Source: Chthoniobacterales bacterium (GTDB taxonomy: Bacteria > Verrucomicrobiota > Verrucomicrobiia > Chthoniobacterales > UBA10450). Taken from it: DNA of 19,752 bases. Made by a program: the position numbers and the translations under genes. Location: contig JACCZQ010000502.1 in assembly GCA_013695905.1 (NCBI GenBank), positions 1 to 19,752 on the forward strand, given 5' to 3'. The notes under the pieces are model-generated. The model was not told the DNA's origin and did no database searches. It saw only the letters and a program-made list of their open reading frames with translations. Within the stretch, counting starts at the first letter, position 1. Each line of letters starts with the position of its first letter. Positions 8,679-14,295 of the stretch are shown one piece after another.

Positions 8679-9863
8679 ATGGCTACGCAACTTGCCAATC
8701 GCAATTCGATCGAAACGGAATCGGAGATGCTGCCGCAGGACCCGCCCTCGTGGGTGGCGCGGTTCATCGCGTGGTTGTTGATCTCGTTCTTCGCCATCGC
8801 GATGCTGGTGGCCATCACGGTGCATCTGCCGGAGACGGAAACCTGCCCGTTCGTGCTGGTGCCGCGGGAGGGAGCGGATCCGATCCAGTCGCCGCGACTT
8901 TCCGTGGTGCATCGGGTGGCGATCACCGAAGGCGAGAGCGTGCAGGCAGGCGCGGAGCTGTTCGTGCTGCGGTCGGATGAAGTGCGCGGACTCGATACGG
9001 AGCGGCGGGCTCTCACGGAGGATCTGCGCGCGCGGGAAGAGAGCCTGGCGAAGGCCGACGCAGCCTACGAGTCGCAGATCGAGATCAAGAAGGCGGAGCT
9101 GGCGCAGGCGGAGAGCGAAGTGGGATTTCGGGAGAAGCACGCGAAGACGAGCAGCGAGCTGGCCGAGCGGATGGAGCGACTGTCGCAAACGGGCGGAATT
9201 TCGCAGGTAGAGCTGCTGCGGCTGCGGCTGCAGGCGGCGGAATCGGAGAAGGATCACAGCGTCGCCCAGCGGACCGTGCAGCAGGTGGATCTCGAGCGGA
9301 AACGGATGGAGATGGATTACTCGAGGCGGCGCGGCGATGAGATGTCGCAGATTGAAAAAATCCGGCAGCGTCTGGCGGCACTGCAGACCGATCTCGAAAA
9401 CTCTGAGCAGAACCTGCTCTCGATCCGCGCGCCGTATGATGCGGTGGTGATCTCCGTGGCGCAGCGGAGCGCCGGCAGCGTGGTGCAGAGCGGGCAGGAG
9501 CTTTGCCAGCTGGCGCGGCTGGAGTCGAAACCGCGGGCGCGGCTGGTGCTGCAGGAAGGCAGTCTGCCCAAGCTCGCGGTGGGGCAGCGGGTGCGGTTTT
9601 TCTTCGAGGCGTTTCCCTACCAGCGTTACGGCGCCTTGAGCGGGAATTTGGACTGGATCAGTCCGTCGGTGGTGACGAATGCCACCGGCTCCCATTTTGT
9701 GGCGCTGGCGTCGCTCGATGAGAAGGTGACGCCGATCGGCGGCAAGCCACTCACGCTCGCGGTGGGCATGCGCGGTGAGGCGCGGGTGGTCACGGGGCGG
9801 CGGACGTTGATCGAGTACGCGTTCGACCCGATCCGGCAGCTGCGGGAGAACATGAAGGAGTAG
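8679..9863 (+). CDS. HlyD-family periplasmic adaptor (membrane fusion protein)
   Basis: Adaptor of 394 residues linking the inner-membrane ABC exporter to an outer-membrane channel. Residues 1-25 are cytosolic and residues 26-48 form a single membrane anchor (ARFIAWLLISFFAIAMLVAI). A short lipoyl/barrel strand region follows, then a long coiled-coil hairpin (about 100-235) rich in Glu, Arg and Gln. The second half of the lipoyl domain starts at IRAPYDAVVISVAQRSAGSV, and a beta-barrel domain makes up the rest. This is the standard layout of type I secretion adaptors. The gene starts three bases after the exporter stop, so the two are surely co-translated. No TolC-like outer-membrane gene is in the window, so a channel encoded elsewhere is presumably shared. 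Specific cargo recognition cannot be read from this sequence. Confidence 0.92.
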   Translation: MATQLANRNSIETESEMLPQDPPSWVARFIAWLLISFFAIAMLVAITVHLPETETCPFVLVPREGADPIQSPRLSVVHRVAITEGESVQAGAELFVLRSDEVRGLDTERRALTEDLRAREESLAKADAAYESQIEIKKAELAQAESEVGFREKHAKTSSELAERMERLSQTGGISQVELLRLRLQAAESEKDHSVAQRTVQQVDLERKRMEMDYSRRRGDEMSQIEKIRQRLAALQTDLENSEQNLLSIRAPYDAVVISVAQRSAGSVVQSGQELCQLARLESKPRARLVLQEGSLPKLAVGQRVRFFFEAFPYQRYGALSGNLDWISPSVVTNATGSHFVALASLDEKVTPIGGKPLTLAVGMRGEARVVTGRRTLIEYAFDPIRQLRENMKE

Positions 9864-9866
9864 CAG

Positions 9867-10961
9867 ATGCAGCCCGCCCTCTCGACGCTCAAGCTGGAGC
9901 AGTTCACCACCACGAACCAGGCGATGGCGAATTGCCTGCGGCTCGGCGCCTTGGCGTGCAAGTCCGATGTGCCGGTGGTGATCCTCGGCGAGACCGGCAC
10001 GGGGAAGACGCTGCTGGCGCACGCGATCCACAACTCTTCGTTGCGGGCCGGGAAACCGTTTATCGCATTCAATGCTTCGGCGATGAGCGACACGCTCCTG
10101 GAGAGCCAGCTCTTTGGGCATGAGCGGGGGGCGTTCACCGGGGCGCAATCGACGGTGAAGGGAAAGTTCGAACTCGCGCACGGCGGGACATTGTTCCTGG
10201 ACGAGATCTCGGAGATGAGCTCGCTGGCGCAGGTGAAAATCCTGCGGGCGCTGGAGTACGGCGAATTCGAGCGGCTGGGCTCGGAGCGGATGCTGCGCTG
10301 CGATGTGCGGGTGATCTGCGCCGCGAATTGCTCGCTGCGGGAGCGGGTGGCGCAGGGGAAATTTCGCGAGGATCTGTTCCACCGTCTGAATGGATTGACG
10401 CTGCTGATTCCGCCGCTGCGGGAGCGCACAGAGGAGTTGCCTTCGCTGATCGCGGCAGAACTGAAAGCGGCTGCCGCGCGTGAAGGAAAGATGATTACCG
10501 CGATCCATCCGGAAGCGATGGCGCGGCTGCTCGCCTATGACTGGCGCGGGAACCTGCGGGAGCTGAGCCACACCGTCCGGACGATGGTGCTGTTCTGCGA
10601 GGGCGAGGTGATCAGGCCGGAGCACGTGATCTTTTCACCCGATCTAGTCCATACGGGCGAGGACGAGACGCCGGCGAAAAGCTCCAGGCACGCGATTGAT
10701 TCCGCGACGGACACGACAGACCTCTCGCTCGGTGCGGCGGTGGCGCGGCATGTGGAGTTTGTTTACGGCCTGGCGCACCGGAATCAGCGGCAAACGGCGC
10801 GGCTGCTGGGCATCTCCCGCTCGACGCTGGCGCGGCATCTGCGTTCGTTGCCTAAAGCTGATGCCACCGGTCCAGAACCGAAGCCAGAGCGGTCCGAAAA
10901 TGAGGCCACGCCAGCAGCAGCAGAGACTGCACCGGGCAAGCTGGCGCCGATTTCTTCGTGA
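9867..10961 (+). CDS. Sigma-54 (RpoN) transcriptional activator lacking a sensor domain
   Basis: Enhancer-binding protein of 364 residues that would remodel sigma-54 RNA polymerase using ATP. The AAA+ domain starts almost at the N-terminus. It has Walker A GETGTGKT (41-48), the sigma-54 contact loop GAFTGA (88-93), Walker B GGTLFLDE (107-114), FREDLFHRLN, the arginine-finger region PPLRERTEELP and the sensor II segment DWRGNLREL. A Fis-type helix-turn-helix lies at about 305-328 (NQRQTARLLGISRSTLARHL). A Pro/Glu-rich tail of 36 residues follows. There is no receiver, GAF or PAS domain, so it is PspF-like in layout and its control must come from a partner protein, expression level or the cassette itself. 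AAGGAG at 9855-9860 sits six bases before the ATG, which overlaps the end of the adaptor gene and favours co-translation. The neighbouring sigma-54-like element at 11042 is the obvious candidate target. Confidence 0.94.
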   Translation: MQPALSTLKLEQFTTTNQAMANCLRLGALACKSDVPVVILGETGTGKTLLAHAIHNSSLRAGKPFIAFNASAMSDTLLESQLFGHERGAFTGAQSTVKGKFELAHGGTLFLDEISEMSSLAQVKILRALEYGEFERLGSERMLRCDVRVICAANCSLRERVAQGKFREDLFHRLNGLTLLIPPLRERTEELPSLIAAELKAAAAREGKMITAIHPEAMARLLAYDWRGNLRELSHTVRTMVLFCEGEVIRPEHVIFSPDLVHTGEDETPAKSSRHAIDSATDTTDLSLGAAVARHVEFVYGLAHRNQRQTARLLGISRSTLARHLRSLPKADATGPEPKPERSENEATPAAAETAPGKLAPISS

Positions 10962-11028
10962 CGCTTAAGTGGCTCATCGCGCAGCAGATCCATCGGTGGC
11001 TCAGGGTTGCTGCACCGCAATCTGAGCT

Positions 11029-11265
11029 GTGTCTTCGGAGCTGGCACGCGGGATGTTAATAGAAAGACCTGAGGTGAGCGTATCCACTCCAAACGAAAAC
11101 GATGCGCAAGCTGAGGAAACAAAAAAACCACAGCCGGAGAGCGAGAAAGACAAGCTAATCCGCCTGGATGATCTCATACCCAAAAAGAACGTCCGCGGCG
11201 GTCGGCAGTTGTTATTCGGCGCGACCGACACCTCATCAACCCACAACAAGCGAAAGGAACAGTAG
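11029..11265 (+). CDS. Candidate double-glycine leader precursor peptide 1
   Basis: Small acidic-then-basic protein, 78 residues from GTG 11029. I do not recognise a family. Residues LDDLIPKKNVRGG match VDDLTPEKDAKGG of the next small ORF. Both end in Gly-Gly, as expected for a leader cut by a C39 peptidase. The predicted mature part would be about 20 residues, RQLLFGATDTSSTHNKRKEQ, with no Cys, so a disulfide or lanthionine product is unlikely. The start is uncertain. GTG 11029 has no Shine-Dalgarno. ATG 11053 (70 residues) has GGAG 12 bases upstream. GTG 11074 would give a 63-residue protein. The motif is in the shared part, so the choice does not affect the leader call. The ORF lies two bases before the second peptide gene and downstream of the exporter cassette. 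Confidence 0.62.
   Translation: MSSELARGMLIERPEVSVSTPNENDAQAEETKKPQPESEKDKLIRLDDLIPKKNVRGGRQLLFGATDTSSTHNKRKEQ
11042..11057 (+). promoter_or_regulatory. rpoN-type promoter: Sigma-54-like -24/-12 promoter element
   Basis: TGGCACG, then four bases, then ATGTT. Against the consensus TGGCACG-N4-TTGCW the -24 half is perfect and the spacing is exact, while the -12 half has two mismatches (10 of 12 fixed positions agree). It lies 81 bases after the stop of a sigma-54 activator gene and at the head of the two small peptide genes. The predicted transcription start would be near 11068. That leaves almost no leader before GTG 11074 and falls after the ATG 11053 alternative. So either peptide 1 starts at 11074 or this site serves mainly peptide 2. 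A chance match is possible. Confidence 0.4.
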
Positions 11266-11267
11266 TT

Positions 11268-11468
11268 ATGGCAGATCAAGACGATAAGAAGCCGGAAGTG
11301 AAAGTTGACGACCTCACCCCGGAAAAGGACGCAAAGGGCGGCGGTCGTGGCCAGCAGAACCTGCAGGGCGGCTCCTCGCTCGACAAGGGCGGCTCGTCGC
11401 TCGACAAGGGCGGCTCCTCGCTCGATCGCGGCGGTTCCTCCCTCGAGGGCAGCAGCAATCTCGACTAG
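11268..11468 (+). CDS. Candidate double-glycine leader precursor peptide 2, with GGSSLDK repeats
   Basis: Protein of 66 residues, with a good ribosome site (AAAGGA at 11253-11258, nine bases before the ATG). Residues 1-25 are a charged leader ending VDDLTPEKDAKGG, which closely matches the motif in peptide 1. After the first Gly-Gly comes a short GRGQQNLQ linker, then GGSSLDK, GGSSLDK, GGSSLDR, GGSSLE and a degenerate GSSNLD tail. There is no Cys and no membrane segment, and the protein is Ser/Gly/Asp-rich. It could be one leader plus one repetitive core, or several short cores each bounded by Gly-Gly. A low-complexity secreted or surface peptide is the safest description. It is the last gene before a strong terminator, which supports transcription with peptide 1. 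I know no named family for it. Confidence 0.72.
   Translation: MADQDDKKPEVKVDDLTPEKDAKGGGRGQQNLQGGSSLDKGGSSLDKGGSSLDRGGSSLEGSSNLD
11367..11447 (+). repeat. In-frame 21-base tandem repeat encoding GGSSLDK
   Basis: Three 21-base units (11367-11387, 11388-11408, 11409-11429) and one 18-base unit (11430-11447), then an 18-base degenerate tail to 11465. Each unit begins GGCGG and encodes GGSSLD plus Lys or Arg, the last GGSSLE. Units 1 and 2 differ at one base and unit 3 at a few more. The period is a multiple of three, so copy number could change without breaking the reading frame. Confidence 0.9.
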
Positions 11469-11531
11469 GGAGCGATCCCGGTCGACGTCCCGCGTTGCGG
11501 TTCAATCCCCAATGCGGTGACACTTCCCCCC

Positions 11532-11568
11532 ACGGGCGATCAGGTTTTCTGGTCGCCCGTTTTCTTTT
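11532..11568 (+). terminator. Intrinsic terminator after the peptide genes
   Basis: Perfect eight-base arms ACGGGCGA and TCGCCCGT extend inward through TCAG against CTGG (one G-U pair) to a 12-pair stem with a five-base loop, followed directly by TTTCTTTT. It is 63 bases after the peptide 2 stop and before rsmI, so it separates the secretion cassette from the housekeeping block. Confidence 0.9.
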
Positions 11569-11657
11569 CCTCAACCCGGAGCCGCACCAGGAGGTGGTGA
11601 GCGGCACGTGCTGCGGGCCGTGATAGCGCGGCCGCGATTTCTGCCGCATGCTCCCGG

Positions 11658-12323
11658 ATGCTCTATGTCATCGGCACTCCGATCGGCAACCTTGATGACA
11701 TCACCCTGCGCGCGCTGGAGGCGTTAAAGGCCGCCGACGTGATCGCGGCAGAGGATACGCGTCACTCCGGAAATCTCCTGCGGCATTTTGAAATCCGAAA
11801 GCCGCTCGTTAGCTACCATCAGCACAACGAGGCGATGCGCACAGCTGAGCTGTCCGAGCGCCTGGCAGCCGGCGAACACGTGGCGCTCATCACCGATGCT
11901 GGCATGCCGGGCGTCTCAGACCCGGGCGCCCGGCTGATCCGCGCCTGCATCGAGCGGGAGCTGCCTTACACCATCATCCCCGGCGTCTCCGCTATCCTGA
12001 CGGCGCTGGTCGGCTCCGGGTTCCCGCTGGAGCGGTTCTGCTTTCAAGGGTTTTTGCCGGTGAAAAGCGGCGGACGTGAACGCGAGCTGCGGGCGGCGGC
12101 GAAGCGGGCGGAGACGACGGTATTCTTCGAGTCCCCCTATCGGATCAACAAAACACTCGCTGCCTGCGCGGAAATAATGCCGGAGCGGCAGCTCTGCGTA
12201 GCCAGGGAGCTAACGAAGAAGTTCGAGGAATTCCGCCGGGGCACCGCGACAGAACTGCTCGCGCATTACGAAGCGCGCCCGGCAAAAGGTGAGATCACGT
12301 TCCTGGTGTCGGGCCAGCTGTGA
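11658..12323 (+). CDS. rsmI: 16S rRNA (cytidine1402-2'-O)-methyltransferase RsmI
   Basis: Methylates the 2'-O of C1402 in the decoding centre of 16S rRNA, using S-adenosylmethionine. The 221-residue protein has the family's landmarks in order: GTPIGNLDDITLRALEAL near the N-terminus, AEDTRHSGNLL, ALITDAGMPGVSDPGARLI and IPGVSAILTALVGSG. It stops after KGEITFLVSG, where the catalytic domain of E. coli RsmI ends, so the extra C-terminal segment found in the 286-residue E. coli protein is absent. The start at ATG 11658 gives a normal N-terminus. No convincing Shine-Dalgarno sits before it. The gene starts 90 bases after a terminator, so it should have its own promoter, which I cannot identify. 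A stretch of unrelated coding-like sequence follows in the same frame directly after its stop codon. The short C-terminus is therefore worth noting, though short forms are not rare. Confidence 0.93.
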   Translation: MLYVIGTPIGNLDDITLRALEALKAADVIAAEDTRHSGNLLRHFEIRKPLVSYHQHNEAMRTAELSERLAAGEHVALITDAGMPGVSDPGARLIRACIERELPYTIIPGVSAILTALVGSGFPLERFCFQGFLPVKSGGRERELRAAAKRAETTVFFESPYRINKTLAACAEIMPERQLCVARELTKKFEEFRRGTATELLAHYEARPAKGEITFLVSGQL

Positions 12324-12569
12324 GGCACCGCGTTACGTATCCCATGGCTGAACGGCATCTCCCCTACGGGGCTGATCGCCTCAAACGACAACTGGGGCGA
12401 CGCTTCTAACCCGGCGGAAATTATCGCCACCACCGTCCCACCGAGTCATGCGCTCGAATCCGCGATCGTTGCCACTTTGCCGGCCGGCAACATGGGCTAC
12501 ACCGCCATTGTCCGCCGAGTCGGCGGCGGCAGGGGCGTCGCGCTGGTGGAGGTATTCTCGCTGGATTAA
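12324..12569 (+). pseudogene. Remnant: C-terminus of a large secreted repeat-type protein
   Basis: Read in frame from 12324, directly after the rsmI stop, this stretch is open for 81 codons to TAA 12567 but has no usable start. Its translation includes LIASNDNWGDASNPAEIIA, HALESAIVATLPAGNMGYTA and GVALVEVFSLD. I associate this pattern (NDNW..., L-ESAI-ATLPAG-YTAIVRG, G-ALVE-F-L-) with the C-terminal end of large secreted or surface proteins in Verrucomicrobiota. Only this end is present, with no signal peptide and no domains upstream, so I call it a decayed fragment left by rearrangement. The remaining 118 bases to rplU (12570-12687) hold only weak promoter-like bases and the rplU ribosome site. 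Confidence 0.68.
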
Positions 12570-12687
12570 GGGCGCGGTCTTCGGCGCGAATCGGAACGGC
12601 TCACCAGTTCCTGCTCCGGGGCGGAGTTTCTACTTGTCAACCACACCAAGCCGTGTGAGTTTTCGCCTCTTTTCCCAAGGAACAGCC

Positions 12688-13014
12688 ATGGCTTTCGCAA
12701 TTATCAAAACTGGTGGCCGACAGCACCGTGTCGCCACCGGCGACATCATCGATGTGGATTTTCTCGACGCTGAAGTCGGCACGGAAGGCGTTTTCGCCGA
12801 TGTGCTCTTCGCCGGCGACGGTGACAATTTCACCCAGGGCAGTCCGCTGATCGAAGGCGCGACCGTCACGGGCGAAGTCCTCGAGCAACGCAAGGATAAG
12901 AAAGTCATCGCTTTCAAATACCGCCGCCGCAAAGGCTATCACCGCACCGTCGGCCACCGCCGGAAACTGACGCGAGTGAAAATCACCGAAATCAGCCTCG
13001 GCTCGTCGAAATAA
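12688..13014 (+). CDS. rplU: Ribosomal protein bL21
   Basis: Large-subunit protein that binds 23S rRNA, 108 residues, the usual length. The N-terminus MAFAIIKTGGRQHRVATGD and the C-terminal half with FKYRRRKGYHRTVGHRR are diagnostic for bL21. An open frame extends upstream to 12448, but ATG 12688 is preceded by AAGGAAC (12677-12683) and gives the family's N-terminus, so the longer version is rejected. rpmA follows 46 bases later, the common bacterial pairing. Nothing like an L21 autoregulatory leader is clear in the 118 bases upstream. Confidence 0.97.
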   Translation: MAFAIIKTGGRQHRVATGDIIDVDFLDAEVGTEGVFADVLFAGDGDNFTQGSPLIEGATVTGEVLEQRKDKKVIAFKYRRRKGYHRTVGHRRKLTRVKITEISLGSSK

Positions 13015-13060
13015 CGGCGCCGCGCGCAACTTTTAGAATTCTCAACTCTCAACCTCCCCA

Positions 13061-13321
13061 ATGGCACATAAAAAAGGACAGGGCAGCGTCAAGAACGGCC
13101 GCGATAGCGTTAGCAAACGGCTCGGCGTGAAGAAATTCGGTAGCGAAGCGGTCGTGGCAGGGAACATCATCATCCGGCAGCGCGGCACCAAGTTTGTGCC
13201 CGGCCGGAACGTGGGATTGGGACGCGATTACACGATCTTCGCGCTCGTCGATGGACGGGTGAAATTCGATCGCGCGGGCCGTCGCGTGAATGTCGATCCC
13301 GTCACCGAGTCCGCGAGCTGA
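13061..13321 (+). CDS. rpmA: Ribosomal protein bL27
   Basis: Large-subunit protein whose N-terminal tail reaches the peptidyl-transferase centre, 86 residues. It begins [16 protein letters not shown] and continues with [40 protein letters not shown] and [10 protein letters not shown], all typical. Its N-terminus has no extension ahead of the AHKK motif, so no cleavage by a dedicated protease is needed, unlike Firmicutes bL27. It is almost certainly co-transcribed with rplU. The 126 bases to the next gene contain a palindrome described separately. Confidence 0.97.
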   Translation: MAHKKGQGSVKNGRDSVSKRLGVKKFGSEAVVAGNIIIRQRGTKFVPGRNVGLGRDYTIFALVDGRVKFDRAGRRVNVDPVTESAS

Positions 13322-13410
13322 TCCGGAGTTCTTGCCGGGACCGGAGTCCGTGGGGAGCGAAAGGAACAGCGGCTGTCGAACTTCCCCTGCAGGAAGCCGT
13401 AATGCCTTGT

Positions 13411-13429
13411 GCGGAACGGCACGTTCCGC
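13411..13429. repeat. Perfect 7-base inverted repeat upstream of the adenylate kinase gene
   Basis: GCGGAAC, five bases, GTTCCGC, ending 18 bases before the adenylate kinase start. It lies between TTGTGC (13407-13412) and TATAAA (13431-13436), an 18-base spacing that could be a weak sigma-70 promoter. If so the palindrome would overlap the spacer like an operator. It could equally be a hairpin in the rpmA transcript, but no T-tract follows. Confidence 0.4.
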
Positions 13430-13447
13430 CTATAAACACGCGCGCCC

Positions 13448-14059
13448 ATGAAATATCAGACCTATCTCCTCTTCGGCCCTCCCGGCAGCGGCAAAGGTAC
13501 GCAGGGCAAAACGCTGGGGACAATCCCGCGCTTTTTCCATTGCGCCTGCGGCGACGTTTTCCGCTCCATCGATACACGCACGCAGGTTGGCCGGGCGTTC
13601 CTCGAGTACTCGAGTAAAGGTCAGCTCGTGCCGGATGAGATCACTGTGCAGCTCTGGAAAGCGCGCATCGATGCGGCCGTCGACGGCCACGAGTTTAAAC
13701 CCGATATCGACACCCTGGTGCTCGACGGCATTCCGCGGAATGTCGGCCAGGCGAAGATCATGGATGAACTCATCGACGTGCAGAAGGTGTTCCACCTCTC
13801 CTGCCCGGATCGCACCGCCCTCTACGCGCGGCTGAAGAAGCGGGCGCTGAAAGACAACCGCCTCGACGACGCGAACGAGGATGTGATCAAGCGGCGGCTC
13901 TCAGTTTACGAGAATGAATCCAAGCCGGTGCTCAGCTACTACGGGAAGGACCGCATCACCTGCATTGACGCGACGGAACCTCCAGCCAAAGTTTTGCTGC
14001 ATATCCTCGAACAGGTAAACGACGGGGCGAATGGGCAGCATGAGCCAGCAGCAATTTGA
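13448..14059 (+). CDS. adk: Adenylate kinase family nucleoside monophosphate kinase
   Basis: Transfers phosphate between ATP and AMP to balance adenine nucleotides, in the cytosol. The 203-residue protein has the P-loop GPPGSGKGTQ (10-19), a nucleotide-binding LDGIPRN (about 95) and RLDDANEDVIKRRL with SYYGK near the C-terminus, the arginine-rich end of the family. The usual STGD[ML]R segment is FHCACGDVFRSID here, so a conserved Thr region is Cys-rich. LDGFPR is LDGIPRN. The LID region is short, with no zinc-binding Cys set. These changes are modest and the P-loop is intact, so I expect activity, though a related nucleotide kinase specificity is possible. Its 3' end overlaps the next small gene by up to 29 bases. 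Confidence 0.83.
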   Translation: MKYQTYLLFGPPGSGKGTQGKTLGTIPRFFHCACGDVFRSIDTRTQVGRAFLEYSSKGQLVPDEITVQLWKARIDAAVDGHEFKPDIDTLVLDGIPRNVGQAKIMDELIDVQKVFHLSCPDRTALYARLKKRALKDNRLDDANEDVIKRRLSVYENESKPVLSYYGKDRITCIDATEPPAKVLLHILEQVNDGANGQHEPAAI

Positions 14060-14288
14060 GAACTTCACGGCCTCGAGCCTCTACTGCGACAAGTGCAAGG
14101 CAGCGATGCCAGTGCGCGAGCGGCTCCTGTTGATCCTGCCCGACAAGGAAGTTTACGATTACCTCTGCACCGGCTGCGCCTCCTCCGTCGGGCAACGGGA
14201 AGTGACGGCAGGCGAGAAATTGATGGCTCAGGCTGCGACGCCGCGCCGCGCCCGGCGAGCTGCACCAGCTCCTCGCTTGCATCTTTGA
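14031..14288 (+). CDS. Small zinc-ribbon protein of unknown function
   Basis: Hypothetical protein of 85 residues. Two Cys pairs (CDKC and CTGC), separated by about 26 residues, look like a four-Cys zinc site, joined by a strand-rich segment RERLLLILPDKEVYDYLC. The C-terminus PRRARRAAPAPRLHL is basic and disordered-looking. I do not recognise a named family. The gene overlaps adk and ends seven bases before fmt, so it sits in the same transcript. ATG 14031 and ATG 14040 are both possible starts, neither with a strong ribosome site, and 14040 gives MSQQQFENF, a more natural beginning. The compact Cys arrangement and the tight overlap on both sides argue that this is a real gene and not a chance frame. 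Confidence 0.7.
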   Translation: MGSMSQQQFENFTASSLYCDKCKAAMPVRERLLLILPDKEVYDYLCTGCASSVGQREVTAGEKLMAQAATPRRARRAAPAPRLHL

Positions 14289-14295
14289 CGCGCCG

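Noticed and set aside
6228..10625. Very long minus-strand open frame of 1465 codons across the exporter, adaptor and activator genes
   Set aside because: Shadow frame in GC-rich coding DNA. The plus-strand genes have complete catalytic motifs, while this frame is low-complexity, His/Arg-rich and matches nothing.
10997..11011. Second sigma-54-like element TGGCTCA then TTGCT
   Set aside because: Distance between the -24 GG and -12 GC is one base short, and sigma-54 does not normally tolerate that. Mentioned only as a near miss.
11276..11458. Minus-strand frame opposite peptide 2, rich in SSEEPPLS repeats
   Set aside because: Mirror image of the in-frame DNA repeat. The plus strand has the ribosome site, leader motif and terminator.
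12634..12662. TTGTCA as a -35 box for rplU
   Set aside because: The matching -10 position (GAGTTT) is poor, so I do not call a promoter.
12448..12687. Upstream extension of rplU by 80 residues
   Set aside because: ATG 12688 has a ribosome site and gives the canonical bL21 N-terminus. The extension is the secreted-protein remnant read in another frame plus spacer.
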